The notes under the pieces are model-generated. The model was not told the DNA's origin, ran no database searches, and saw only the letters and a list, made by a program, of their open reading frames with translations. 64,000 nt of DNA from Pelagibacter sp047722505 (GTDB lineage: Bacteria; Pseudomonadota; Alphaproteobacteria; Pelagibacterales; Pelagibacteraceae), in the NCBI RefSeq assembly GCF_047722505.1, contig NZ_CP159814.1:186001-250000 (forward strand). The letters run 5' to 3'. Made by a program: the position numbers and the translations under genes. Positions 1 to 8,426 of the stretch are shown here, piece after piece (within the stretch, counting starts at the first letter, position 1; each line of letters starts with the position of its first letter).

Positions 1-734
1 TTCTTTAATTTTTCCATCATTTTTTCATTAATTGCCATGCTAGAGGCTTTTATTTGGATATTTTTATTTTGAGAAAGGTCTATTTCATTAATTATTCCAC
101 CTGCCTCTTTTAAAATTATTATACCTGCAGCTATATCCCATAGCTTAAGGTTATTTTCGAAATAACCATCATATCTCCCTGCCGCTACATACGCGATATC
201 AAGGGCCGCACTACCAGATTTTCTTAAAGGTAAATCAACTTCCGTATTTGAAACACCGCCTGTAGCAAACAAGCAGCTATTAAGCTCTTTTTTTTTAGAC
301 ACCCTGATTCTTTGGTTGTTAAAGAATGCACCACTTTCTTTCTCAGCATAAAACATCTCATCTTTAATTGGGTCATAGATTAAACCTGAGACTATTTCAT
401 TGCTAGATTTTAAAGCAATTGATATTGCAAAGTGTGGAACGCCATGTAAAAAATTTGTAGTACCATCTATAGGGTCTATAATCCAAGTGTGATCTTTATC
501 TTTATTAGTTTCAGAACCATCTTCTTCACTTATAATGGAATAGTAGGGTCTGGCTTTTTTTAATTCTTCAATAATAATTTTTTCAGCTTTTAAATCTGCG
601 TTCGAAACAAAATCAGCAGGTCCTTTGATGGATACTTGTAATTTTTCTATTTCTCCAAAATCTCTAATTAGAGCCCTGGATGCTTTTTCTGCAGCCTTGA
701 TCATTATGTTTAGATTGGCTGATATGGATTGCAT
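1..734 (-). CDS. suhB: Inositol monophosphatase family protein, partial (3' end outside window)
   Basis: Mg-dependent phosphatase of the SuhB/inositol monophosphatase family, expected to hydrolyse myo-inositol phosphate or related sugar phosphates; SuhB homologues also act in rRNA antitermination. About 244 codons are visible from the ATG at 734. The family metal-site signatures are present: an EED motif near residue 80, then DPIDGTTNF, and WDIAAG followed by an EAGG turn toward the C-terminus. Family members are roughly 250-270 residues, so only the tail is missing. It lies 5 bases downstream of efp on the same strand and probably shares its transcript. The family is certain; the substrate is not. 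Confidence 0.9.
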   Translation of the reverse strand, partial: MQSISANLNIMIKAAEKASRALIRDFGEIEKLQVSIKGPADFVSNADLKAEKIIIEELKKARPYYSIISEEDGSETNKDKDHTWIIDPIDGTTNFLHGVPHFAISIALKSSNEIVSGLIYDPIKDEMFYAEKESGAFFNNQRIRVSKKKELNSCLFATGGVSNTEVDLPLRKSGSAALDIAYVAAGRYDGYFENNLKLWDIAAGIIILKEAGGIINEIDLSQNKNIQIKASSMAINEKMMEKLK

Positions 735-739
735 AAGAT

Positions 740-1300
740 TTATATTTTTTTAATATATTCCATAGTTCTAGTATCAACTATGATTTTATCTCCACTTTCA
801 ATAAATGGAGGGACTTGAATATTTACACCATTATCTAAAGTAGCGGGTTTATAAGAAGAGGAAACTGTTTGCCCCTTTAAAGCAACATCAGTTGTATCAA
901 TCGTGCCCGTTACTTGATTGGGTAGCTCAACTGTTAAAGGTTTTTCATTATAAAAACTTATACTGACTTCTAAGTTTTCTGTTAACATTTTACCTTTTTC
1001 TCCAATTGTTTCTTTTTTAATATTTATTTGCTCGTAAGTTTTAGGGTCCATAAAATAATAATCAATTTCATCGCTATAAAGATAATTAAACTTTGTTTCA
1101 TCTAATGAAGCTTTTTCAACAGACTCACTTGATCTAAATCTTTCATTTAATTTTGTATTTTTATTAACACTTTTCATCTCAACTTGAGCAAAAGCACCAC
1201 CTTTGCCAGGTTTCACATGCTGTGTTTTTAAGACTTGCCAAAGATCATTTTTATATTCAATTAACATCCCAACTCTAATTTCACTTGCGTATAATTTCAT
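740..1300 (-). CDS. efp: Translation elongation factor P
   Basis: EF-P binds ribosomes stalled at polyproline stretches and promotes peptide-bond formation. The 186-residue product has the full three-domain length. Domain I carries the loop KPGKGGAF, whose tip lysine (Lys33) is the usual site of post-translational modification. The C-terminal OB domain contains the typical GDKI(I/V)VDTRT ending. The start codon overlaps the end of thiE by 4 bases, suggesting translational coupling in the tkt-gap-pgk-fba-thiE-efp-suhB series. No lysine-modifying enzyme (epmA/epmB) occurs in the window. Confidence 0.97.
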   Translation of the reverse strand: MKLYASEIRVGMLIEYKNDLWQVLKTQHVKPGKGGAFAQVEMKSVNKNTKLNERFRSSESVEKASLDETKFNYLYSDEIDYYFMDPKTYEQINIKKETIGEKGKMLTENLEVSISFYNEKPLTVELPNQVTGTIDTTDVALKGQTVSSSYKPATLDNGVNIQVPPFIESGDKIIVDTRTMEYIKKI

Positions 1301-1920
1301 TTTAATTTTTTAATAGCTTCTAATGGTTTATATTTTTTATTATTCCAAATGTAGCCTGAAATAGCTAAAAAGTTAGCTTTATTCAATAAAAGCTTTTTAT
1401 AATTGCTTAGCTTTATGCCGCCAATAGCAACAACTGGTATGGACGTTATTTTTTTAATAGATTTTAATACAGTTAAACTAGCTCTATATTTAACAATCTT
1501 AGTTTTGGATGCATAAAATGCACCAAAAGCTAAGTAATCAGCGCCAGCATTAATAGCTCTCTTTGCTAAATTAATAGAATTATGACAGGTCACACCAATA
1601 ATTTTGTTCTTTAATATTTTTCTAGCTTTTATTAAGTCCATATCTTTTTGACCTAAATGACAACCGTCTGCATCCAATTTTTTAGCAAGAAGAGGGTTGT
1701 CATTAATTAAAAATTTAACCTTGTATTTTTTGCAAATTTTCTTAATTTTTTTTCCAATAATTAGTTTATTTAAATTTGTTTCTTTTTTAAGCCTTAGTTG
1801 AAAAAAACTTATTTTTTTGGAACTTAATACAAGAGCCAAATCATTATAAAAATTTATATTAGTTATTTTATTTGGAGAAATTAAATAAACAAATTTCTTA
1901 TTTATTTTATTTTGCTTCAA
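1297..1920 (-). CDS. thiE: Thiamine-phosphate synthase-like protein (ThiE/TenI family)
   Basis: Likely joins hydroxymethylpyrimidine diphosphate and thiazole phosphate to give thiamine phosphate. It is a TIM-barrel protein of 207 residues, with the ThiE motif DGCHLGQ at residues 85-91, a GADYLAFG stretch near 126-133 and IPVVAIGGI near 161-169, which forms the phosphate-binding loop. The start is a TTG inside the 3' end of the aldolase gene (14-base overlap); no ATG lies nearby. TenI-type paralogues (thiazole tautomerases) share this fold, so a TenI role is the alternative. ThiD is encoded at 20740. Confidence 0.8.
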   Translation of the reverse strand: MKQNKINKKFVYLISPNKITNINFYNDLALVLSSKKISFFQLRLKKETNLNKLIIGKKIKKICKKYKVKFLINDNPLLAKKLDADGCHLGQKDMDLIKARKILKNKIIGVTCHNSINLAKRAINAGADYLAFGAFYASKTKIVKYRASLTVLKSIKKITSIPVVAIGGIKLSNYKKLLLNKANFLAISGYIWNNKKYKPLEAIKKLK

Positions 1921-2917
1921 GTTCTTTTGACCATTTACCTTGAGCAGCTAATGTGCACATGTTTGCTCTGTGGTTAAAGACTTTTTGAGTGCCACTAGTA
2001 TTATTAATATCTTTTGACCAAAATTTAAGTGCACTTTGTTGTAAGGCTCTACCATATGAATAAGTCATAATAAAATTTGTGTCATTACACTTATTAATTA
2101 GGTTTAAATTTTCTGTTGCTTCCACCTCTGTTTGCCCACCAGATAAAAAAGCAATTCCTGGTACGTCAGTTGGTACATTTTCTTTTAAGCATTTTAAGGT
2201 AAGTTTTGCAACTTCTTCACTTGATATTTTTTTATCAGAAGTAGTTCCTGCTAAAATCATATTAGGCTTTAAAATTATTCCACTTAAATCAATTTTGTGA
2301 ATCATTAATTCTTCAAAGCATTTTTTAATAACTTCAGAGGTTTTATTAAAACAAGTTTCAGCAGAATGATCTCCATCCATTAAAACTTCAGGTTCTACAA
2401 TTGGGACCATTCCGCATTCTTGGACTAAGGATGAATATCTTGCTAGTGCATGAGCATTAGAATGTATAGATAGTTTGCTTGGATACTTATCTGAAATATT
2501 ATAAACACCTCTCCATTTTGTAAATCTTGTTCCAAGTTTATAATAGTTCTTTAGTCTTTCTCTTAAGCCATCTAAACCTTCTGTAATTTTTTCTTCATGA
2601 GAGCCTGCTAGAATTTTTGCACCTGTATCAACTTTAATTCCTGGAACCGCTCCTGACTTAGAAATTAATTCTGGAATAGTAAGCTTTGATCTAGATGTTT
2701 GATTGATAGTTTCATCATATAAAATAACACCACCAATAAAATCATTCATTCCACTTGCAGAAAAAAGAGTTTCTCTAAATAGAAGTCTATTTTCTGGGGT
2801 AGACGGTACATTAACTGACTCTAATCTTTTAGTCATAGTTCCATTGCTCTCATCAGCAGCAAGGATTCCCTTGCCACCAGACAATATTTTTAATGCAATT
2901 TTATTAAGTTCTGACAT
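1907..2917 (-). CDS. fba: Class I fructose-bisphosphate aldolase
   Basis: Interconverts fructose 1,6-bisphosphate with dihydroxyacetone phosphate and glyceraldehyde 3-phosphate using a Schiff-base lysine. The protein has 336 residues and begins with the class I N-terminal signature GKGILAADES. The active-site lysine is expected in the GIILKPNMILAG segment, and the C-terminal half carries FLSGGQTEVEA. This is the metal-independent, eukaryote-like aldolase rather than the zinc-dependent class II enzyme. It sits one base after pgk, so gap, pgk and fba form a tight gluconeogenic/lower-glycolytic unit. Gene-symbol usage varies (fda, fbaB). Confidence 0.95.
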   Translation of the reverse strand: MSELNKIALKILSGGKGILAADESNGTMTKRLESVNVPSTPENRLLFRETLFSASGMNDFIGGVILYDETINQTSRSKLTIPELISKSGAVPGIKVDTGAKILAGSHEEKITEGLDGLRERLKNYYKLGTRFTKWRGVYNISDKYPSKLSIHSNAHALARYSSLVQECGMVPIVEPEVLMDGDHSAETCFNKTSEVIKKCFEELMIHKIDLSGIILKPNMILAGTTSDKKISSEEVAKLTLKCLKENVPTDVPGIAFLSGGQTEVEATENLNLINKCNDTNFIMTYSYGRALQQSALKFWSKDINNTSGTQKVFNHRANMCTLAAQGKWSKELEAK

Positions 2918-2918
2918 G

Positions 2919-4097
2919 TTAATTAAGGGCTTTTATACCAGGAAGTTCTTTTCCTTCAAGATATTCTAAAAAAGCACCACCTGCAGTTGAAACAAAATTA
3001 AAATCACTAATTGCTTCAATGCTATTCAAAAGAGAAACAGTATCACCGCCACCTGCAACTGAGTAAATTGTATTATTCTTATTTTTTTCAATAATTTTTT
3101 TTGCTATTTCAATACTTCCTTTGGCAAAATTAGGATTTTCAAAATAACCTGCAGGCCCATTCCATAAGATAGTGCTACTTTCTTCAATTAATAAGTTAAT
3201 AGCCTTAATTGTTTTAGGGCCAATATCTAAAATTAATTCATCTTTAGAAATATTATTTATTTCTTTTATTTCAGCTGATCCAACTAAGTTTTTCCCTACA
3301 GCAACATCTACAGGGTAAATTATCTTACAGTTTTCTTTTTTTGATAAAGAAAATATTTCTTCAATAATTTTATCACAATTATCTTCTTGAATAGATTTTC
3401 CAATTTCATACTCTTTATATTTGAGTATATTGTTGGCCATCCCACCAACTATTATAATATTATCAAATTTAGCAATTAAATTCTTAATTATATTAATTTT
3501 AGAAGATATTTTAGAACCACCTATGATGCATGTTATAGGTCTTTGAATCTCAGATGTAATTTTAGATAGTGCATCAATTTCTAAATTTAATTGAAGGCCA
3601 GCGTATGAAGGGATAAATTTGGTGATTTCAAAAATTGAGGCATGAGCCCTATGTGAACATGAAAAAGCATCATTGACGTAAATATCAGCTAGACTTGCTA
3701 AATGTTTTGCAAAACTATTGTCATTTTTTTCTTCTTCTTCATAGAATCTAATATTTTCAAGTATTACAATTTTTTCATCCTGTTCATTAAATAAATCGGT
3801 AGATTTAATTTCTTTTATATTTTTTGAAACTAGTCTTATATTTTCGTTTAGTTTATTTTTTAGATCTTCACAAATTGGCTTAAGAGAAAATTCATTTACA
3901 ATTTTGCCATTGGGTCTGCCCACATGAGATAGTATTATAATTTTTGCTTCACTTTTTAATAAAAAATTAATAGTAGGTAAAATTTTATCTATTCGAGTGG
4001 TATCAGTAATTTTTCCATTATCTAATGGAACGTTTAAATCCAACCTAAGTAATACTTTTTTTTGATTGAGATTAGTCTCGTCTTGAATATTTCTCAT
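2919..4097 (-). CDS. pgk: Phosphoglycerate kinase
   Basis: Transfers phosphate between 1,3-bisphosphoglycerate and ADP. The protein has 392 residues, full length for the bacterial monomer. The N-terminal substrate site RLDLNVPL is at about residues 18-25, followed by the SHVGRP motif. The C-terminal nucleotide-binding half has a GPAGYFE segment and the GGGDTV(S) loop. The start overlaps the gap stop by one base. As with its neighbours, it can run in the gluconeogenic direction. Confidence 0.97.
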   Translation of the reverse strand: MRNIQDETNLNQKKVLLRLDLNVPLDNGKITDTTRIDKILPTINFLLKSEAKIIILSHVGRPNGKIVNEFSLKPICEDLKNKLNENIRLVSKNIKEIKSTDLFNEQDEKIVILENIRFYEEEEKNDNSFAKHLASLADIYVNDAFSCSHRAHASIFEITKFIPSYAGLQLNLEIDALSKITSEIQRPITCIIGGSKISSKINIIKNLIAKFDNIIIVGGMANNILKYKEYEIGKSIQEDNCDKIIEEIFSLSKKENCKIIYPVDVAVGKNLVGSAEIKEINNISKDELILDIGPKTIKAINLLIEESSTILWNGPAGYFENPNFAKGSIEIAKKIIEKNKNNTIYSVAGGGDTVSLLNSIEAISDFNFVSTAGGAFLEYLEGKELPGIKALN

Positions 4098-5104
4098 TAA
4101 GAGATTTGATGAAGATGTTCTGCTATGTCACACATCCTATTAGAAAAGCCCCATTCGTTATCATACCACGCTGAAATTTTTCCCATATTTTTACCAACTA
4201 CATTGGTTAAAGACAAATCAACAATTGCAGAAGCTGAATTATGATTGAAATCAATTGAAACTAATTTTTCCAATGTAACTTCTAAAACTTTTTTTGACTG
4301 TTCTTTAGAGGCGATAGCAAATGCCTCATTAATTGTTTCTTTGCTCATCTCTTTTTTTGTACAAAAAACTAGTTCTATAAGTGAAACATTTGGGGTTGGT
4401 ACTCTCATTGCAATACCTTCAAGCTTCCCTTTTAACGATGGTATAATTTCACCAATTGCTTTTGAAGCACCTGTAGAAGTTGGCACAATAGATTGACTGG
4501 CAGATCTTGCTCTTCTGGGATCTTTATGGGAATTGTCTAGAATTCTTTGATCACTAGTGAAAGCATGAATAGTTGTCATAAACCCTTTTTCAATTTCAAA
4601 AGTTTTATTTAAAATATTAGCAACAGGTGCAAGACAGTTAGTCGTACAAGAGGCTGCAGAAATAATTTGATCATTTTTTGTCAAAATATTTTCATTTACT
4701 CCATAGACAATAGTCTTGTCTGCATTTTTGCATGGAGCAGAAACTATAACTTTTTTAGCCCCATTTTTTATATGAGTTAATAATTTTTCTTTTGAGTTGA
4801 ATTTTCCAGTACATTCAAAAACATAATCAACATCAAATTTTTTCCAATTGATATCTTCGATATTAGATTCTTGTGAAAATGTTATTTTATTATTATTAAT
4901 AATTAAATGTTTTTCATCATAATTTAAATCTGCATTAAATTTACCATGAATAGAATCATATTTAATTAAAGAACAACTGGCTTCAGAATTTGATCGGTTA
5001 TTGATGTGTTTGATTTCTATGTTTTTGTTTTGGCTTTCAATGATAGCTCTAATTACCATTCTACCAATTCTTCCCATTCCATTGATGCCAACTTTTATTG
5101 TCAT
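4097..5104 (-). CDS. gap: Glyceraldehyde-3-phosphate dehydrogenase, type I
   Basis: Oxidises glyceraldehyde 3-phosphate to 1,3-bisphosphoglycerate. The product has 335 residues. The Rossmann nucleotide-binding motif GINGMGRIGR is at residues 6-15. The catalytic cysteine is Cys153 in ASCTTNCLAP, and the downstream TIHAF holds the catalytic histidine. The end of the protein (WYDNEWGFSNRM) is typical of the family. It lies 2 bases after tkt and overlaps pgk by one base. NAD versus NADP preference cannot be settled from the sequence alone. Confidence 0.97.
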   Translation of the reverse strand: MTIKVGINGMGRIGRMVIRAIIESQNKNIEIKHINNRSNSEASCSLIKYDSIHGKFNADLNYDEKHLIINNNKITFSQESNIEDINWKKFDVDYVFECTGKFNSKEKLLTHIKNGAKKVIVSAPCKNADKTIVYGVNENILTKNDQIISAASCTTNCLAPVANILNKTFEIEKGFMTTIHAFTSDQRILDNSHKDPRRARSASQSIVPTSTGASKAIGEIIPSLKGKLEGIAMRVPTPNVSLIELVFCTKKEMSKETINEAFAIASKEQSKKVLEVTLEKLVSIDFNHNSASAIVDLSLTNVVGKNMGKISAWYDNEWGFSNRMCDIAEHLHQIS

Positions 5105-5106
5105 AC

Positions 5107-7065
5107 TTAACTCTTTATTAGTTTCTTAGTTTTTTGTGAAATATTTTGAACTGTTAATCCGAAATATTTATAAATTTTTTTGTATGGTGCACTTTTACCA
5201 AATGTATCTATTCCAAAAGCTAAACCCTCAGTTCCAATATATTTTTTCCAACAATCTGTTGAAGCAGCTTCAATAGATATTTTAAATTTGGCTTCATTAA
5301 GTATTTTTTTCCTATATGATTTTGACTGTAAATCAAAAATATCTTGGCATGGTACTGACACAACTTTAGAGTATATCTTATCTTTGGCTAATTTATGGCT
5401 AGTTTCAATTGCTAAATTAACCTCAGAACCACTAGCAAATATCGTTAAATTAATTTTTTTATTAGTTCTTAAAACCTCATAAGCTCCTAAAGAACATTTG
5501 TTTATATTTGAATATTTTTTTCTAACAGGTTCAAGATTTTGTCTAGTTAAAGATAACACACTTGGTGTCTTCAGGTTTTTTAATGCTAATTCCCAACATT
5601 CGATAGTTTCCATTCTGTCTGCTGGTCTAAAAACATTTAAATTAGGAATAGATCTTAATCCAGACAGTTGTTCTATGGGCTGGTGTGTTGGTCCATCTTC
5701 TCCTAAGCCAATTGAGTCATGGGTCATCACATAAATAACACGTTGTTGCATCAAAGCAGATAAACGAATGGAAGGTTTGCAATAATCAGAAAATATTAAA
5801 AAAGTTCCCCCGTAAGGTATAAACTTGCTATGAAGTGCTAGTCCATTCATTATTCCAGACATGGCATGCTCTCTAACCCCGTAGTGAATATAATCACCAT
5901 TAAAACTACCAGAATTAATAGCATTATGATGTTTTGTTTTAGTGTTGTTGGATCCCGCTAAATCAGCTGAACCACCAATTAATGTATTATTTTCTTTCGT
6001 AAGAGCATTAAGAGTTAGTTCAGAAGCTTTTCTTGAGGCTAGACTTTTGTTTTCTTTAAGAGAATTTTGCTTTTCACTTTTTAAAGCTTTAGAGAAATTA
6101 TTTTTAAACACTTTATCTACTAAATTTTTTTTTCTTTTATAAATTTCACTCCATGCGGAATCAAGTTTTGCACCCTTGTTACCAACTTTTCTCCATTCAT
6201 TTAAAATATATTTAGGAATCTCAAAAGGTTTGTGCTTCCAATCTAGCACTTTTCTAACTAATTTAATTTCATCTAAACCAATTGGACTACCGTGCGAAGA
6301 GGCTTTACCAGATTTATTAGGTGAGCCATAACCAATTTTTGTTTTGCATGAAATAACAGTTGGTCTTTTTGCATTTTGAACTTTTTTTAATGCTGCAAAA
6401 ATTTCTTTTTCATTATGACCATTAATCAGCATGTAATCCCAACCATAACTTTCAAATCTCTTTTTGAAATTATCTGAAACTGCCAAGCTAGTTGGTCCAT
6501 CAATAGATATTGAATTATTATCAAAAAGCATAATTAGATTTTTTAACTTTAAGTGTCCAGCTAAACTCATTGCTTCATGGCTAATACCTTCCATTAAACA
6601 TCCATCTCCAGCTAAAACATAAGTTTTATGGTTTATTATTTCTTTACCTAATTTTTTCTTTAAAATTTCTTCCGCAATAGCAAACCCAACTGAATTAGCA
6701 ATTCCTTGTCCAAGGGGACCCGTCGTCGTTTCAATACCTGTACCAGCGTGATATTCAGGGTGACCCGCACAAATAGATCTTAATTGTCTAAAATTTTTAA
6801 TATCATTCAAGGAAATACTTTTGTACCCAGTTAAATGTAATAAAGAGTAAAGAAGCATAGATCCATGTCCAGCAGATAAAACAAATCTGTCTCTATTCAG
6901 CCAGTTAGGATTTTTTGGATTAAATCTAAGAAAATTTTTAAATAAAACTGTTGATACATCTGCCATACCCATGGGCATCCCAGGATGGCCCGAATTTGCT
7001 TTTTGTACAGCGTCTATCGATAAAAACCTTATTGCGTTTGATAAATCTTTATGTAATTTGTTCAA
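5107..7065 (-). CDS. tkt: Transketolase
   Basis: Thiamine-diphosphate enzyme of the non-oxidative pentose phosphate pathway that moves two-carbon ketol units. The 652-residue product has the expected three-domain length. The ThDP-binding motif starts at GDGCLMEG (about residue 154) and continues to an NN pair. Substrate-contact segments such as SAGHGSML and GEDGPTHQP are intact. It is the first gene of the minus-strand carbon cluster, diverging from the coiled-coil/zapA operon across about 50 bases. As a thiamine-diphosphate enzyme, it depends on the cofactor route represented here by thiE and thiD. Confidence 0.97.
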   Translation of the reverse strand: MNKLHKDLSNAIRFLSIDAVQKANSGHPGMPMGMADVSTVLFKNFLRFNPKNPNWLNRDRFVLSAGHGSMLLYSLLHLTGYKSISLNDIKNFRQLRSICAGHPEYHAGTGIETTTGPLGQGIANSVGFAIAEEILKKKLGKEIINHKTYVLAGDGCLMEGISHEAMSLAGHLKLKNLIMLFDNNSISIDGPTSLAVSDNFKKRFESYGWDYMLINGHNEKEIFAALKKVQNAKRPTVISCKTKIGYGSPNKSGKASSHGSPIGLDEIKLVRKVLDWKHKPFEIPKYILNEWRKVGNKGAKLDSAWSEIYKRKKNLVDKVFKNNFSKALKSEKQNSLKENKSLASRKASELTLNALTKENNTLIGGSADLAGSNNTKTKHHNAINSGSFNGDYIHYGVREHAMSGIMNGLALHSKFIPYGGTFLIFSDYCKPSIRLSALMQQRVIYVMTHDSIGLGEDGPTHQPIEQLSGLRSIPNLNVFRPADRMETIECWELALKNLKTPSVLSLTRQNLEPVRKKYSNINKCSLGAYEVLRTNKKINLTIFASGSEVNLAIETSHKLAKDKIYSKVVSVPCQDIFDLQSKSYRKKILNEAKFKISIEAASTDCWKKYIGTEGLAFGIDTFGKSAPYKKIYKYFGLTVQNISQKTKKLIKS

Positions 7066-7117
7066 AATATCCTATCTAGACTTAGAAGACTCAATTTAAT
7101 AATATAAATATATATAT
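7066..7117. promoter_or_regulatory. Divergent intergenic promoter region, tkt / coiled-coil-zapA operon
   Basis: This 52-base, almost purely A/T spacer separates two divergent operons and must carry both promoters. It ends in an alternating TA run (about 7106-7116) directly before the ATG of the plus-strand gene. No clear -35 element could be picked out by eye, so individual promoter positions are not assigned. Confidence 0.4.
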
Positions 7118-7441
7118 ATGAAAACAGACAGTGAAAAAGAAAAAAAGCTTAGTTTTGCACTTAATAAATTGAAGAGTTTAAATTTACAAAACCCAACGTT
7201 AAAGTTTAATCTAGAAAACTTAAACACTCAAAAAAATCAATTAGAAATTGAAAAAAAACAAATAGAAGAAAAATATCAAAATTTAGAAAGTGAATACAAA
7301 GCTCTTAATCAAAAATTAAAGGATATTAATCAGCAAAAAATAGAAGAACAAAAAAAAGAGACAGAATTTTCTGAAAAAATAGATGAATTAAATCAAGAAA
7401 CAGATACTTTATTAGAAGAAATAGATAAATGGCAAATGTAA
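7118..7441 (+). CDS. Small coiled-coil protein upstream of zapA (DUF4164-like)
   Basis: A 107-residue, highly charged protein rich in Glu, Lys, Gln and Asn. It has heptad-like leucine and isoleucine spacing through most of its length, consistent with one long coiled coil, and no membrane segment or signal peptide. Its stop overlaps the zapA start by 13 bases. Small coiled-coil proteins in this position are common in alphaproteobacteria (DUF4164 family), so a division-related structural role with ZapA is plausible. That role is inferred from position only. Confidence 0.7.
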   Translation: MKTDSEKEKKLSFALNKLKSLNLQNPTLKFNLENLNTQKNQLEIEKKQIEEKYQNLESEYKALNQKLKDINQQKIEEQKKETEFSEKIDELNQETDTLLEEIDKWQM

Positions 7442-7875
7442 ATATTAAATTTAATGGCAAAGAATTTCTACTATCTTGTGATGATGGGCAAGAAGAGCAT
7501 CTAGAAGAATTGTTAACTCATATTAATGAAAAATTTAACAATTTAAAGAATGACTTAGGAAATATAGGGGAAAATAAACTTCTATTGATCACTTCAGTTC
7601 AAATCATGGATGAATACTTTGAAACTAAAAAAAAAGTAGAACAAAAAAAAACTGAGTTACTAAATTTATCAAATAAATTTAGAGAATTGAAATCTTTAGT
7701 TTATAACTATAGAGATAAAAAAGAAGATGAGATGCAGCAATTGCAACAAGATCATGAGAATTTTAAAAAAGAAATTGAAAAAAATAAAGATGATTATGAA
7801 AAAATAATAGGAGCAGCTGCAGATGAAATTGAAAATTTTGTCGAAAAAGCAAATTTAGAAAATCCAGTTCAATAG
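7429..7875 (+). CDS. zapA: Cell division protein ZapA
   Basis: ZapA binds FtsZ and cross-links protofilaments in the division ring. The N-terminal 60 residues fit the ZapA globular domain (VNIKFNGKEFLLSCDDGQEE, then a helix ending in a hydrophobic LLLITSVQIMDEYF segment). The rest is a long charged coiled coil. At 148 residues it is longer than E. coli ZapA, as in many alphaproteobacteria. The downstream gene is a 5-formyl-THF cyclo-ligase, the classical zapA-ygfA neighbour. The 6S RNA often found between these two is absent, since the gap is only 4 bases. Confidence 0.85.
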   Translation: MANVNIKFNGKEFLLSCDDGQEEHLEELLTHINEKFNNLKNDLGNIGENKLLLITSVQIMDEYFETKKKVEQKKTELLNLSNKFRELKSLVYNYRDKKEDEMQQLQQDHENFKKEIEKNKDDYEKIIGAAADEIENFVEKANLENPVQ

Positions 7876-7879
7876 ATTT

Positions 7880-8426
7880 GTGTTAAAATCTAAATTAAGA
7901 AAGAAAATTCTTAAAGTTAGGCAAAAATTTAATACAAAAAATATCCAGCTCAACTTTAGCCAAATCATAAAGATTCTAAAAAAAGAAAAGATAAGCAATA
8001 AGATTATAGGTGGATACTATCCAGTAAACTTTGAGATAGATGACTTGGCACTGTTAAAAGATTTTAAAAAGAATAAATTTGATATTTCTTTGCCTGTAAT
8101 TAAGAAAAACTTTCAAATGGATTTTTATTCATGGTCATTCTTTGAGCCATTAAAGATAAATAAATATGGGATACCTGAACCAGAAAAAGAAAATATAGTT
8201 TATCCTGATGTTTTATTAATTCCCTTAGTAGCATTTGATAAAAATTTGAACAGACTTGGATATGGTGGAGGATATTATGATCGATTAATTCAAAAATTAT
8301 CAAAAAAAAAAAAATATTATAAAGATAGGTTTAGCTTTTTCAGTTCAAGAAATTGATAAAGTGCCAATTAATATGTATGATCAAAAACTAGATTATATTT
8401 TAACAAATGAACATATTATAAAATGA
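7880..8426 (+). CDS. 5-formyltetrahydrofolate cyclo-ligase, interrupted by a frameshift at a 13-A tract
   Basis: Converts 5-formyl-THF to 5,10-methenyl-THF using ATP (YgfA/MTHFS family). From the GTG at 7880 the frame reads through the family signature GYGGGYYDRL, then reaches a run of 13 adenines (8302-8314). Reading straight on gives an unrelated tail stopping at 8356. Removing one A restores the expected ending: IGLAFSVQEIDKVP, then DQKLDYILTNE. It then stops at 8424-8426, overlapping the next ATG as ATGA. The product would be about 181 residues, normal for the family. The shift may be a sequencing or assembly indel, a true mutation, or slippage during expression. Confidence 0.85.

Noticed and set aside
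7875..7880. 6S RNA between zapA and the cyclo-ligase gene
   Set aside because: This is a frequent location in proteobacteria, but only 4 bases separate the genes here.
8302..8314. Interpreting the cyclo-ligase gene as a short natural variant ending at 8356
   Set aside because: The zero-frame tail has no family similarity, while the shifted frame restores the conserved C-terminus and the coupled stop/start.
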